Numbered from the stretch's first letter, positions 1 to 8,876 are shown. The stretch is DNA of 8,876 bases from Desulfarculus sp. (GCA_020216625.1 JAIUYB010000067.1:1-8876); one strand, 5' to 3'. Numbers and translations: made by a program. Notes: generated by a model not told the origin, from the letters alone.

Positions 1-1008
1 GGTGCCCAGTCCGGTTCCGCCCTGCTTGCCGGCGGTGGTGAACTTGTCGAAGAAGCAGTCGCGTATTTGCTTGGGAACGGCTCCCTGGTTGTGGATCTCC
101 ACCACGGCCTGGTCGCCGGCCGCCAGGCGGATGGTGATTTCCCGTCCCGGAGGGGAGGCCTCCACCGCGTTCTTGATGAGGTTGGCCAGCATGGTGTAGA
201 TCACCGTCTCCTCGCCGGAGACCCAAAAACGCTGGCCCGGGGCCAGGGGCCGTCCCCCCAGGAGCAGATGGGCGCGCAGGGATTTGGCCATCATCAGGTC
301 GCCAAGCTCCCGCAGAATCTGGTCCAGCAGCGGCGCCAGGTTCACGGGCGTCGGGGTGTAGCGGTAGCGACCGGTTTCCATCTTGTAGAGGTCAAGCGAG
401 CTGTTGATGATCTGGAGCATGCGGTAGCCGCTCTGCTTGAGGGCCAGAAGCAACTCGCGCTGGTCGGAGGTGAGCTCCAGCTCGGTCAGCAGGAGGTCGG
501 GTATGTTGATCACCGCCGTCAAGGGGGTCTTGAGGTCATGACGGCTCATGCGCTCCACCTCGTCGCGCAGGCGGGAGAGCTTGATCAGCTCCTGGTGCTG
601 CCAGGCCAGGTCCAGGTAGGCCTGGCGCAAGGCCAGGTGGGTGCGGAGCCTGGCCCGCACGATGGGAGGGCTGATGGGCTTGGTGATGTAGTCCACCGCG
701 CCCAGCTCCAGTCCCCTGGTCTCGTCGGTCACGTCGGTTTTGGCGGTGAGGAAGATCACCGGTATGTCGGCGGTGTCGGGATCGGCCTTGAGGCGACGGC
801 AGACCTCGTATCCATCCATCAGGGGCATCATGACATCCAGCAGGACCAGGTCGGGGATGTTCTCCGCCACCGCCTGCAGGGCGGACTGGCCGTCCATGGC
901 CACCGCCACCTCGTAGTCCTGTTGCAGGGTCTCCACCAGCAAGTCCAGGTCGGCCTCGGTGTCGTCGATCAACAGGACCATTGGTTTCTGCATCACATCC
1001 CTATCCAT
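1..1008 (-). CDS. Receiver-histidine kinase (REC-HisKA-HATPase), 3' end beyond the window
   Basis: The visible 336 codons encode a cytosolic response regulator fused to a histidine kinase. Residues about 10-124 form a receiver: acidic pair D15/D16, phospho-acceptor D58 in LLDVMMP, T88 and K110. HisKA follows, with phospho-histidine H157 in RHDLKTPL. The ATPase domain shows N276 and N280 (N box), a G1 motif HNQGAVP at about 306-312 with Asn where Asp is usual, and the G2 motif GGTGLG at 330-335. The reading frame is still open at base 1, so perhaps a few dozen residues are missing. The ATG at 1008 is chosen because GGAG lies 7 bases upstream; in-frame ATGs at 993 and 981 are alternatives. It begins 26 bases after the HD-GYP gene and is probably the last or a late gene of the operon. 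No membrane segment or sensor domain is visible, so its input is probably phosphorylation of its receiver by the upstream hybrid kinase. Its own target is unknown. Confidence 0.9.
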   Translation of the reverse strand, partial: MDRDVMQKPMVLLIDDTEADLDLLVETLQQDYEVAVAMDGQSALQAVAENIPDLVLLDVMMPLMDGYEVCRRLKADPDTADIPVIFLTAKTDVTDETRGLELGAVDYITKPISPPIVRARLRTHLALRQAYLDLAWQHQELIKLSRLRDEVERMSRHDLKTPLTAVINIPDLLLTELELTSDQRELLLALKQSGYRMLQIINSSLDLYKMETGRYRYTPTPVNLAPLLDQILRELGDLMMAKSLRAHLLLGGRPLAPGQRFWVSGEETVIYTMLANLIKNAVEASPPGREITIRLAAGDQAVVEIHNQGAVPKQIRDCFFDKFTTAGKQGGTGLGT

Positions 1009-1034
1009 GTTTCCACTCCGGCGATGCGGGCCTT

Positions 1035-2153
1035 TCATGGGAGGACGCCGCGTTCCACCTCTTGATCGGCAAATTCAAGGGCGATGGCGTGGAACTGCTC
1101 CTGTATGGCCAGGAAGGCAGCCACCAGGTCCGGATCGAAATGGCTGCCATTGGCTTGCCGGATGATCTCCACCGCCTGGTGGTGGGGAAAGGCCGGTTTG
1201 TAGACCCGTTTGCTGATCAGCGCGTCGTAGACATCGGCGATGGCCATGATGCGGCCCGAAAGGGGAATCTCCTCGCCGGACAGCCGGCGGGGATAGCCGC
1301 TGCCGTCGAATTTCTCGTGATGGCTGTAGGCGATGTCCTTGGCATGGGCCAGAAATGACGGTTGGCTGGTCGCGCCGAAGAGTGCCTCGGACTTCTCCAG
1401 GGCCTGGAAGCCGATCTCGCAGTGCGTGCGCATGATCTCGAATTCCTGGGCGGTGAGCTTGCCGGGCTTGAGCAGGATGGCGTCCGGCACGCCCACCTTG
1501 CCGATGTCGTGCAGAGGGGCGCACTTGAACAGGTGCTGGATGGTGGTGGGGTCCAGGCGGGGGCGGAACTTGGGCTGTTCCGCCAGCTTCTCGGCCAGGT
1601 GCTTGACGTAGCGCTGGGTGCGCAGGATGTGCCCACCCGTCTCGTTGTCGCGGGTTTCGCAGAGGGTGGCTAGGCTGTGGATGGTCACTTCCTGGGTGAG
1701 CGCCAGCTCCCGGGTGCGCTCGGCCACCTTGATCTCCAGAATCTCGTTCTGCATTTGCAGTTCGCGGCTGGCCAGCATCAGGGAGAGGTGGGTCTTGACC
1801 CGGGCCTGCACCTCCAGGATCTCGAAGGGCTTGGTCACATAATCCACGGCCCCCATCTGAAACCCTCTGGTCTTGTTCTCGACCTCGGTCATGGCGGTGA
1901 GGAAGATGACCGGTATCTTGGCGTGGCGTGGATCGGCCTTCAGCCGGCGGCAGACCTCGTAGCCGTCGATGCCTGGCATCATGATGTCCAGGAGGATGAT
2001 GTCGGGCGGGGATTCCTCCACCGCCTCCAGGGCCGATTCCCCGTCGACGGCAACCGCGACATCATAGCTGTCGCCCAGGGCCTCCACCAGAATGTCCAGA
2101 TTGGCCTCGGTGTCGTCAACCACCAAAACGCTGCATTCCGAAAGCGCCTTCAT
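1035..2153 (-). CDS. Response regulator with HD-GYP domain, predicted c-di-GMP phosphodiesterase
   Basis: This 372-residue cytosolic protein pairs a receiver with an HD-GYP domain; the family hydrolyses cyclic di-GMP to pGpG and/or GMP. The receiver covers about residues 8-122, with D13/D14, phospho-acceptor D56 in LLDIMMP, T86 and K108. A short helical linker (about 125-155) leads into the HD-GYP domain. All expected metal and catalytic landmarks are visible: H175, H215-D216 in HDIGK, H244, H278-H279, the GSGYP signature at 284-288 and D307. The enzyme therefore looks active. The ATG at 2153 follows a purine-rich AAGGGGGG stretch and starts 10 bases after the hybrid-kinase stop codon, which suggests translational coupling. 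Its receiver is about 65% identical by hand count to that of the next gene. The likely role is to lower c-di-GMP when phosphorylated by the upstream phosphorelay. The direction of control is inference. Confidence 0.95.
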   Translation of the reverse strand: MKALSECSVLVVDDTEANLDILVEALGDSYDVAVAVDGESALEAVEESPPDIILLDIMMPGIDGYEVCRRLKADPRHAKIPVIFLTAMTEVENKTRGFQMGAVDYVTKPFEILEVQARVKTHLSLMLASRELQMQNEILEIKVAERTRELALTQEVTIHSLATLCETRDNETGGHILRTQRYVKHLAEKLAEQPKFRPRLDPTTIQHLFKCAPLHDIGKVGVPDAILLKPGKLTAQEFEIMRTHCEIGFQALEKSEALFGATSQPSFLAHAKDIAYSHHEKFDGSGYPRRLSGEEIPLSGRIMAIADVYDALISKRVYKPAFPHHQAVEIIRQANGSHFDPDLVAAFLAIQEQFHAIALEFADQEVERGVLP

Positions 2154-2163
2154 GGGCCCCCCC

Positions 2164-4896
<2,733 letters not shown>

Positions 4897-4901
4897 ATGG
4901 T

Positions 4902-5429
4902 CTAGCTCCTCGGCTTGACCTCGAAACGGCAGATCCGGTCGCCGGTGCACCAGCAGTCGACCTCCTTGACCTCGAAATCCTGGCCGGTGAACTCCAACAA
5001 TAGGCCGTTGAGGAACCCCTCGTCGTAGGTGCAGATGCTTTCATCGCTCACCGGTAGACCAGAGCAGTCCAAATCCTCGGCCACGGTCAGGGTGAAGTGC
5101 ATCTTCTCCAGGTCGGCCTTTTCCACCCGCAGGATGCCGATGCTCAGGTCGGCCAGGAGTTTTTGCAGATCCACGATGAAGCTGTTGAAATCTGATTTCT
5201 GGGTGATCAGGTTCTGGCAGAATTGGCGGCCGGCGGATTGCCCGGCCAGGTAATATATCCGGTTGGCGGTAGAGACTCCGAGCTCCTTGATCAGCACATC
5301 GCGCAAGGTGAACTGCAATAGCCGGTAGACCGCCACGTTCATGGTGGGGCCCAGGTTGGGCCGTCCCGCGGCGATATCGCCCAGCATGCTCCACTTGAAC
5401 TGGAGATCTTCCCGTTCTTCCTTGAACAT
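4902..5429 (-). CDS. V4R-domain protein (small sensor/adaptor candidate)
   Basis: A 175-residue soluble protein ending in the V4R (4-vinyl reductase) signature, [14 protein letters not shown] at about 158-171. The V4R fold is related to the effector-binding domains of XylR/DmpR/PoxR-type regulators and typically binds small molecules and/or a metal. The N-terminal part has GRPNLGP at 22-28, followed by amphipathic helices (about 30-95). Cysteines are at 71, 122, 133, 159, 161 and 167; C133, C159 and C167 are candidate zinc ligands. ATG 5429 has AAAGGA upstream and starts 18 bases after the sensor stop. Its stop is 5 bases before the kinase ATG. Lying between a kinase-less receptor and a receptor-less kinase, it may be an adaptor or a second, cytosolic sensor. 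No catalytic domain is present. It is not close to tetrapyrrole biosynthesis genes here, so a reductase role is unlikely. The family is clear; the ligand is unknown. Confidence 0.85.
   Translation of the reverse strand: MFKEEREDLQFKWSMLGDIAAGRPNLGPTMNVAVYRLLQFTLRDVLIKELGVSTANRIYYLAGQSAGRQFCQNLITQKSDFNSFIVDLQKLLADLSIGILRVEKADLEKMHFTLTVAEDLDCSGLPVSDESICTYDEGFLNGLLLEFTGQDFEVKEVDCWCTGDRICRFEVKPRS
4906..4911 (-). promoter_or_regulatory. Ribosome binding site of the hybrid kinase (GAGGAG)
   Basis: On the minus strand GAGGAG lies 9 bases before the ATG at 4896. The V4R stop codon TAG (4904-4902) falls between the two. This supports stop-to-start translational coupling and the 4896 start over the longer GTG start at 4950. 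Confidence 0.6.
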
Positions 5430-5447
5430 GGCGCGGTTCCTTTCAAT

Positions 5448-8009
5448 CTATTGCGGTGCGGCCTGTTCCGCGATCCTGTATTTGCGGGCCCGGCCCATCT
5501 TCTCCAACAGGCCGTTGATCTCCTGCTTCAGTTCGATCATGCGCTCCTCGCGGCCCAGGGTGAGCTGGTTGAATCGCTCCAGGTCCGAAACGTATTGGCG
5601 CAACTCCTCCTCGGCCCGTCGGCGTCCGCTGATGTCGCGGAAGGTGATGACCGCACCCATGATCCGATCACCCTGGTTGATGGGGGTGCTGGTGTATTCC
5701 ACCGGGAAGGAGCTTCCATCCTTGCGCCAGAGCACGTCGTCCTCCACGTGATGGGCGACGCCCTGGACGAAGGCCGAGTGCATGGGGCAACTCTCCAGTG
5801 GATAAGCGCTGCCGTCGGGCCGGCTGTGGTGGATGATGTCGTGGACCGGACGGCCCATCAGCTCCGCCTCCTGGTATCCCAGCATGGCCAGGGCGGCTGG
5901 ATTGATGAAAGTGAAATTGCCCCCGGCGTCCACGCCGAAAATGCCCTCGCCAACCGAATGCAGGAGCAACCGGCTGCGCTCCTCGCTGGCCCTGAGCTCC
6001 TCGGTGCGTTCCTCCACCAACAGTTCGAGCCGTCCCTTGTAGACCTCGATCTGCGCCCGGGCGGCCTCCGCCTCCTGGCGGGCCAGCTCGGCCCGAGCGG
6101 CCGCCTCCTCGGCCACCTCCTTGGCCACCATCAAGGCCTCGGCCTGCTTGCGCGCGCTGATATCGCGCACGGTGCCCACCGCGTACCACTCCTCGTCGAC
6201 CTGGAAGGCGGAGAGGGTCACCTCCACCGGAAAGACGCGGCCGTGACGGTCCTGGGCCCGCACCTCGGTGGTGGTGCCTAGCACCGGACCCCGGCCGTGG
6301 CGGTTGAACTCGGCCAGGCCCTGACGGATTTTGTCCCGGTACTCGTCCGGCGCGGCCATGGAATGGAAATCCATGCCCATGGCCTCCGCGGCCGTGTAGC
6401 CGAACAGTCTTTCCGCGGCCGGATTCCAGAAGAGCACCTTGCCCAGGCTGTCGACCATGATCAGCGCGTCGTCCACGGCCTGGCTCATGGCCTTGATCTT
6501 GCGTTCGCTGGCCAGATACTCCATCTCGGCCAGCTTGCGTTTGGTGATGTCCAGGATGAAGCCGGTCACCAGGCTAGTCCCGTTCTCCTGGGGGCTGGAG
6601 GAGGCGGTGAGCCGCACCCACTTCAGCTCCCCGTCCGGAAGCAGAATGCGCCCCACCAGGTTCAGGCTGCCGCCTGTGTCCCGGGCGGCGGCGATCTCGG
6701 CGTCCACCCGCTCGCGCTCCTCCGGGTGCCATGGCAACAGGGCCCCTTCCCGCACCACATCCTCTGGACCCATGCCGAAGAATTCCGCCGCCCGGGGGCT
6801 CAGGTAGGTGTATTGGCGTCGTCCCGAGGGGTCGATGTGCATCTGGAAGATGACCCCTGGCACGTTGGCCACCATGGCGGCGAGGCGCTGTTCGGCCCGG
6901 GTGCGCTCCTGGACCTCCCGCCGCAGCCGACGGTTGAATCCGGCCAGGGCCAGCGCCACCGCGCCCACCACCAGGAAACCCCCGGCGGCGATGCCCGCGC
7001 CCCACAGAATGGGGGTGATGTCCCGCGCGGCGCGGGGATCATAAATCAGCCCCTTGAGATCGAAATCCTTGTCCACCAGGCTCAGCTCGGCGAAGGTCTC
7101 GGCCATGTGGCGCCAGCGGCCGGGATTCATGTGCCCGATCTGGATCATCTGCGGTTGCATCAGCTCGCGCATGGTCGCCGCTTCGTAGCGCAGGTGCTCC
7201 CTGGTCTTTAGAGGGTGATACCTGGCCAGGATCAGCTCGATGATCTCCTCCGGATGGTCCATGGCGTATTGCCATCCCCGCAGGGTGGCCTGGAGAAAGG
7301 CCTCCACCCGCTCGGGATGGTCCTTCACCTCCCGCTCGGAGGTGAAGACGCTGTCGCCATAGAAATGGATTCCATAGGTGGAGGGCCTGATGATGGTGGT
7401 GGGCACCCCCCGGGATTCCAGGTAATAGGGCTCGTTGGTCAAATAGGCGTTGAAGGCGTCGGTCTTGCCGAGGATGAGATCCTCGATGTTGTAGCTGGTG
7501 GGCAGGCGGTGGATTTTGTCCAGCTTGACGCCTTCCTTCATGAACATGGCCAGCAACTCGGCGTCGTCAAAACCCGGGAGCATCATCACTCTCTGGCCAA
7601 GCATGTCCTGGGGGGAGTTGATGCCGGATGCCTTGCGGGTGAGGAACACCGACGGCGACTGCTGGAAGATCACCGCCAGAATCTTGACCGGCTGGCCGCG
7701 CAGATGGGCCAGCAGCACCTCGCTGGCGGCGGCCCCGTATTGGGCGCGGCCGGAAACCACCTCCTCGATGGGATTGCGGCCCGGGCCGCCCTCGACCAAA
7801 GTGACTTCCAGTCCGGCCTCGCGGTAATAGCCCAACTCCAGGGCGGCGTAGTAGCCGGCGAACTGGAATTGGTGCAGCCAGCGCAGTTGCACCCTGATCG
7901 GGTCGCTTTCGGCCAACGCCGGCTGGTGGAGCAGGACCGCCAGTAGACAAAGGGCCAGCGCGGCTATGCCCCCACGACCCCACCAGCGGCCAAGCGGCTG
8001 CCCGGACAT
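5448..8009 (-). CDS. Membrane sensor: NMT1/THI5-like periplasmic domain, one TM, three PAS domains, no kinase
   Basis: An 853-residue protein. Residues 1-33 are a signal peptide with a likely cut after ALA33. Residues about 36-325 match the NMT1/THI5-like ABC substrate-binding fold (VQLRWLHQFQFAGYYAALE near the start, then SPQDMLGQRVMM and NEPYYLE). This family binds thiamine precursors, sulfonates and related small molecules when it serves transporters; the ligand here cannot be read from sequence. One membrane helix lies at about 333-357. Three PAS domains follow at about 376-492, 502-620 and 676-796, with a long coiled coil at about 622-675 between the second and third. The protein ends in a helical segment at about 803-846 (ERFNQLTLGREERMIEL...) that normally joins PAS to kinase in hybrid kinases. 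Here the stop codon comes right after it, so there is no HisKA, ATPase or output domain. ATG 8009 has GGGAG five bases upstream. It is probably the first gene of the operon and the receptor for the downstream soluble kinase. Confidence 0.93.
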   Translation of the reverse strand: MSGQPLGRWWGRGGIAALALCLLAVLLHQPALAESDPIRVQLRWLHQFQFAGYYAALELGYYREAGLEVTLVEGGPGRNPIEEVVSGRAQYGAAASEVLLAHLRGQPVKILAVIFQQSPSVFLTRKASGINSPQDMLGQRVMMLPGFDDAELLAMFMKEGVKLDKIHRLPTSYNIEDLILGKTDAFNAYLTNEPYYLESRGVPTTIIRPSTYGIHFYGDSVFTSEREVKDHPERVEAFLQATLRGWQYAMDHPEEIIELILARYHPLKTREHLRYEAATMRELMQPQMIQIGHMNPGRWRHMAETFAELSLVDKDFDLKGLIYDPRAARDITPILWGAGIAAGGFLVVGAVALALAGFNRRLRREVQERTRAEQRLAAMVANVPGVIFQMHIDPSGRRQYTYLSPRAAEFFGMGPEDVVREGALLPWHPEERERVDAEIAAARDTGGSLNLVGRILLPDGELKWVRLTASSSPQENGTSLVTGFILDITKRKLAEMEYLASERKIKAMSQAVDDALIMVDSLGKVLFWNPAAERLFGYTAAEAMGMDFHSMAAPDEYRDKIRQGLAEFNRHGRGPVLGTTTEVRAQDRHGRVFPVEVTLSAFQVDEEWYAVGTVRDISARKQAEALMVAKEVAEEAAARAELARQEAEAARAQIEVYKGRLELLVEERTEELRASEERSRLLLHSVGEGIFGVDAGGNFTFINPAALAMLGYQEAELMGRPVHDIIHHSRPDGSAYPLESCPMHSAFVQGVAHHVEDDVLWRKDGSSFPVEYTSTPINQGDRIMGAVITFRDISGRRRAEEELRQYVSDLERFNQLTLGREERMIELKQEINGLLEKMGRARKYRIAEQAAPQ

Positions 8010-8042
8010 CGAATCTCCCGCTCAATGGTAAGCTGACGCAAA

Positions 8043-8070
8043 ATGATAGGGCAGTTAACCTTATGTTAAC
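8043..8070 (-). promoter_or_regulatory. Candidate activated promoter of the sensor operon
   Basis: Read on the minus strand: GTTAAC, five bases, GTTAAC, five bases, then TATCAT (8048-8043), a five-of-six match to a sigma-70 -10 box. The distal GTTAAC ends 16 bases upstream of TATCAT, where a -35 box would sit, but neither copy resembles TTGACA. Direct repeats 11 bases apart beside a -10 box are typical of sites bound by OmpR/PhoB-type regulators. A start near 8036 would give a leader of about 27 bases containing the GGGAG ribosome site. The call rests on position and spacing only. Confidence 0.4.
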
Positions 8071-8082
8071 ATCATCACCGGC

Positions 8083-8099
8083 AACACTTGGCAAGTTTT
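8083..8099. promoter_or_regulatory. Operator-like imperfect palindrome
   Basis: AACACTTGGCAAGTTTT is symmetric about the G at 8091: seven of eight flanking positions pair, with one mismatch (C8085/T8097). It lies 12 bases upstream of the distal GTTAAC repeat of the candidate operon promoter, a normal place for a dimeric regulator site. No known consensus is recognised, and chance occurrence is possible. Confidence 0.25.
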
Positions 8100-8139
8100 G
8101 GGGCCGGTCCGGCCGTGTTGTGTCGCGGCAAGCGGGCTG

Positions 8140-8165
8140 CCGTCGCGCGGGCTGCCGCCCGACGG
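8140..8165. other. GC-rich hairpin
   Basis: CCGTC (8140-8144) pairs with GACGG (8161-8165), and GGGC (8149-8152) with GCCC (8157-8160), around a TGCC loop with a GCGC bulge. No T-tract follows on either strand, so it is not a standard intrinsic terminator. It may be chance structure in GC-rich DNA. Confidence 0.2.
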
Positions 8166-8306
8166 CGTTGGCTGGAATGGGCCTTGATTCCAGGTGGCGG
8201 GCGAGTGGACGCCAAGCGATGCGCTTCTGCCTTTATTAAGCACTTCTGCCCGCCTGAAAGCAATGGGCATGGCGATCGTGGGGCAAGGACCGCCCCCGGG
8301 GCGTCA

Positions 8307-8355
8307 GGGGCGAACCACGCCCCAGACCAGGGGGAAGGCGAATGATCTTCCCTGG
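8307..8355. other. Two adjacent hairpins in the divergent intergenic region
   Basis: GGGGCG (8307-8312) and CGCCCC (8318-8323) form a perfect six-base stem with a five-base loop. Three bases on, CCA plus GGGAAG (8327-8337, two-base bulge) pairs with CTTCCC plus TGG (8347-8355) around a nine-base loop. Neither is followed by a T-run. They could be leader-RNA structure, part of an unrecognised small RNA, or chance. Confidence 0.25.
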
Positions 8356-8419
8356 ATGCCAGCCGTCGCGAATGAGCTAAAATGGATGATGAACCTCCGG
8401 CCCGCCCGATTTTGGATCG

Positions 8420-8437
8420 CCGGCCATCGGTGGCCGG
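8420..8437. other. Perfect 7-base hairpin upstream of the FecR gene
   Basis: CCGGCCA and TGGCCGG form a perfect stem with the four-base loop TCGG, about 120 bases before the FecR start codon. A weaker stem, GGGTC/GACCC, follows at 8461-8475. Both would lie in the 5' leader if transcription of the FecR gene starts upstream of 8420. No T-tract follows either. Confidence 0.25.
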
Positions 8438-8558
8438 AAGAATGTCCCGGCCAGGGGAGTGGGTCCGCTTGACCCGGCATCCTTTTCGGGGGGGATGGCG
8501 GGGCGGGTCGGTCGCGCCGCGTCGGCCTGACAACCGCGAGCACAGGCAGGAGAGAATC

Positions 8559-8876
8559 ATGAACCCCCTCGCGCGATTCATGGGTGGTTGGCCCCTGGCC
8601 TTGCTGGCGCTCTGGGTTTGGGCGGCGCCGGCCGGCGCCGAGGAGGCCGTCATCGGCAGCATACGCCAGGTGAAGGGAACGGCCTTTTTGGTGCGCCAGG
8701 AGCAAAGCGTTCCCGCCGAGCCCCGTCAGCAGATCATGCAGAACGACACCCTGCGCACTGGTCGAGACGGGGCCCTGGGGGTGATCCTGCGCGACGACAC
8801 GGTGTTGTCGCTGGGCCCCGACAGCGAACTTTGTCTGGACCAGTTCGCCTTCTCCCCGGTGGAGGACAAGTTGTCC
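8559..8876 (+). CDS. Secreted FecR-domain protein, 3' end beyond the window
   Basis: The first 106 residues are visible and the frame is open at the right edge. Residues 1-27 are a signal peptide: Arg at position 6, a hydrophobic stretch WPLALLALWVW, then APAGA before EE. The rest fits the beginning of a FecR domain: IGSIRQVKGTAFLVR, then NDTLRTGRDGALGVILRDDTVLSLGPDSEL at about 62-91, an arrangement of short beta strands. ATG 8559 has AGGAG six bases upstream. Although named after the anti-sigma regulator FecR, stand-alone secreted FecR-domain proteins are common and usually not tied to iron; many belong to envelope or adhesion systems or sit beside CHASE2 cyclases. No sigma factor is seen, though the downstream sequence is missing. 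It is transcribed divergently from the phosphorelay operon, so shared control is possible but not shown. Confidence 0.88.
   Translation, partial: MNPLARFMGGWPLALLALWVWAAPAGAEEAVIGSIRQVKGTAFLVRQEQSVPAEPRQQIMQNDTLRTGRDGALGVILRDDTVLSLGPDSELCLDQFAFSPVEDKLS

Larger units (their letters stand above)
8010..8558. other. Divergent intergenic region, 549 bases
   Basis: This lies between the minus-strand operon and the plus-strand FecR gene. The first ~90 bases (to about 8100) are clearly richer in A/T and carry the promoter-like and operator-like elements listed separately. From about 8100 to 8558 the sequence is GC-rich, with several short hairpins and an 11-base direct repeat (GCGGGCTGCCG at 8132-8142 and 8147-8157). 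Open frames here give low-complexity Arg/Ala/Pro/Gly-rich peptides with no recognisable motif, so I call no gene. I see no tRNA, rRNA, CRISPR or insertion-sequence end, and no motif of a c-di-GMP riboswitch. Confidence 0.7.

Noticed and set aside
15..27. Lipoprotein signal in the 853-residue sensor (residues numbered: LALC at 18-21)
   Set aside because: The residue before Cys is Leu, not Gly/Ala/Ser, and a normal AxA cleavage site follows at residue 33. The numbers here are residue positions within the protein, not bases.
67..1065. Long plus-strand open frame opposite the receiver-kinase
   Set aside because: It has a His/Gln/Gly/Val-rich composition with no motif and lies entirely antisense to a gene with clear REC, HisKA and ATPase motifs. 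Such frames are expected in GC-rich DNA.
4897..4950. GTG start at 4950 for the hybrid kinase
   Set aside because: It has a good AAGGAGG upstream, but that sequence also encodes V4R residues. The extra 18 residues look like a shadow of the V4R gene, and the 4896 ATG has its own well-spaced GAGGAG. Not fully excluded.
8089..8104. Sigma-54 type -24/-12 promoter (TTGGCA...)
   Set aside because: GG is present, but the required GC at the -12 position is absent on the plus strand, and no match is seen on the minus strand.
8088..8345. 85-codon plus-strand open frame in the intergenic gap
   Set aside because: It has no clear ribosome site, Ala/Arg/Gly-rich composition and no recognisable family.
8378..8383. 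TAAAAT as a -10 box for the FecR gene
   Set aside because: The hexamer matches five of six positions, but there is no acceptable -35 box 16-18 bases upstream. Too weak to annotate.
8469..8497. TTGACC as a -35 box for the FecR gene
   Set aside because: The bases 17 downstream are GGGATG-like, with no -10 resemblance.
8100..8558. c-di-GMP (GEMM) riboswitch ahead of the FecR gene
   Set aside because: Considered because of the HD-GYP context, but the conserved GEMM core sequences are not found.
8075..8662. 195-codon minus-strand open frame across the intergenic gap into the FecR gene
   Set aside because: It overlaps the FecR signal peptide region antisense, has Arg/Pro/Ser-rich low complexity and no motif.

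Overview
The window is GC-rich, double-stranded bacterial DNA. Third codon positions are strongly G/C-biased, which produces many long spurious open frames on both strands. The protein families and their combination suggest a Gram-negative proteobacterium in the broad sense, most likely a member of the former Deltaproteobacteria (Desulfobacterota). The relevant families are an NMT1/THI5-like periplasmic sensor with PAS domains, a V4R protein, a soluble HAMP hybrid kinase, an HD-GYP regulator and a FecR-domain secreted protein. The lineage is an inference from family content; no marker gene is present.

Positions 1-8009 hold five genes on the minus strand, separated by only 5-26 bases, so they are very probably one operon. 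In transcription order they are: (1) a membrane sensor with a signal peptide, a periplasmic NMT1-type solute-binding domain, one membrane segment, three cytoplasmic PAS domains and a terminal coiled coil, but no kinase domain; (2) a small V4R-domain protein with a cysteine cluster; (3) a cytosolic hybrid histidine kinase with HAMP-like segments, HisKA, HATPase, two receivers and an HPt domain; (4) a receiver/HD-GYP protein with an intact c-di-GMP phosphodiesterase site; (5) a receiver/histidine kinase that runs off the left edge.

Read together, the operon looks like a ligand-sensing phosphorelay whose receptor and kinase are on separate polypeptides. The V4R protein sits between them as a possible adaptor or second sensor. 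The visible outputs are c-di-GMP turnover and a second kinase. No DNA-binding regulator is visible.

Positions 8010-8558 are a 549-base gap between divergent genes. It holds a promoter-like element for the operon (two GTTAAC repeats 11 bases apart upstream of TATCAT), an operator-like imperfect palindrome and several GC-rich hairpins. I see no convincing gene or known RNA there. From 8559 to the right edge is the start of a plus-strand gene for a secreted FecR-domain protein.
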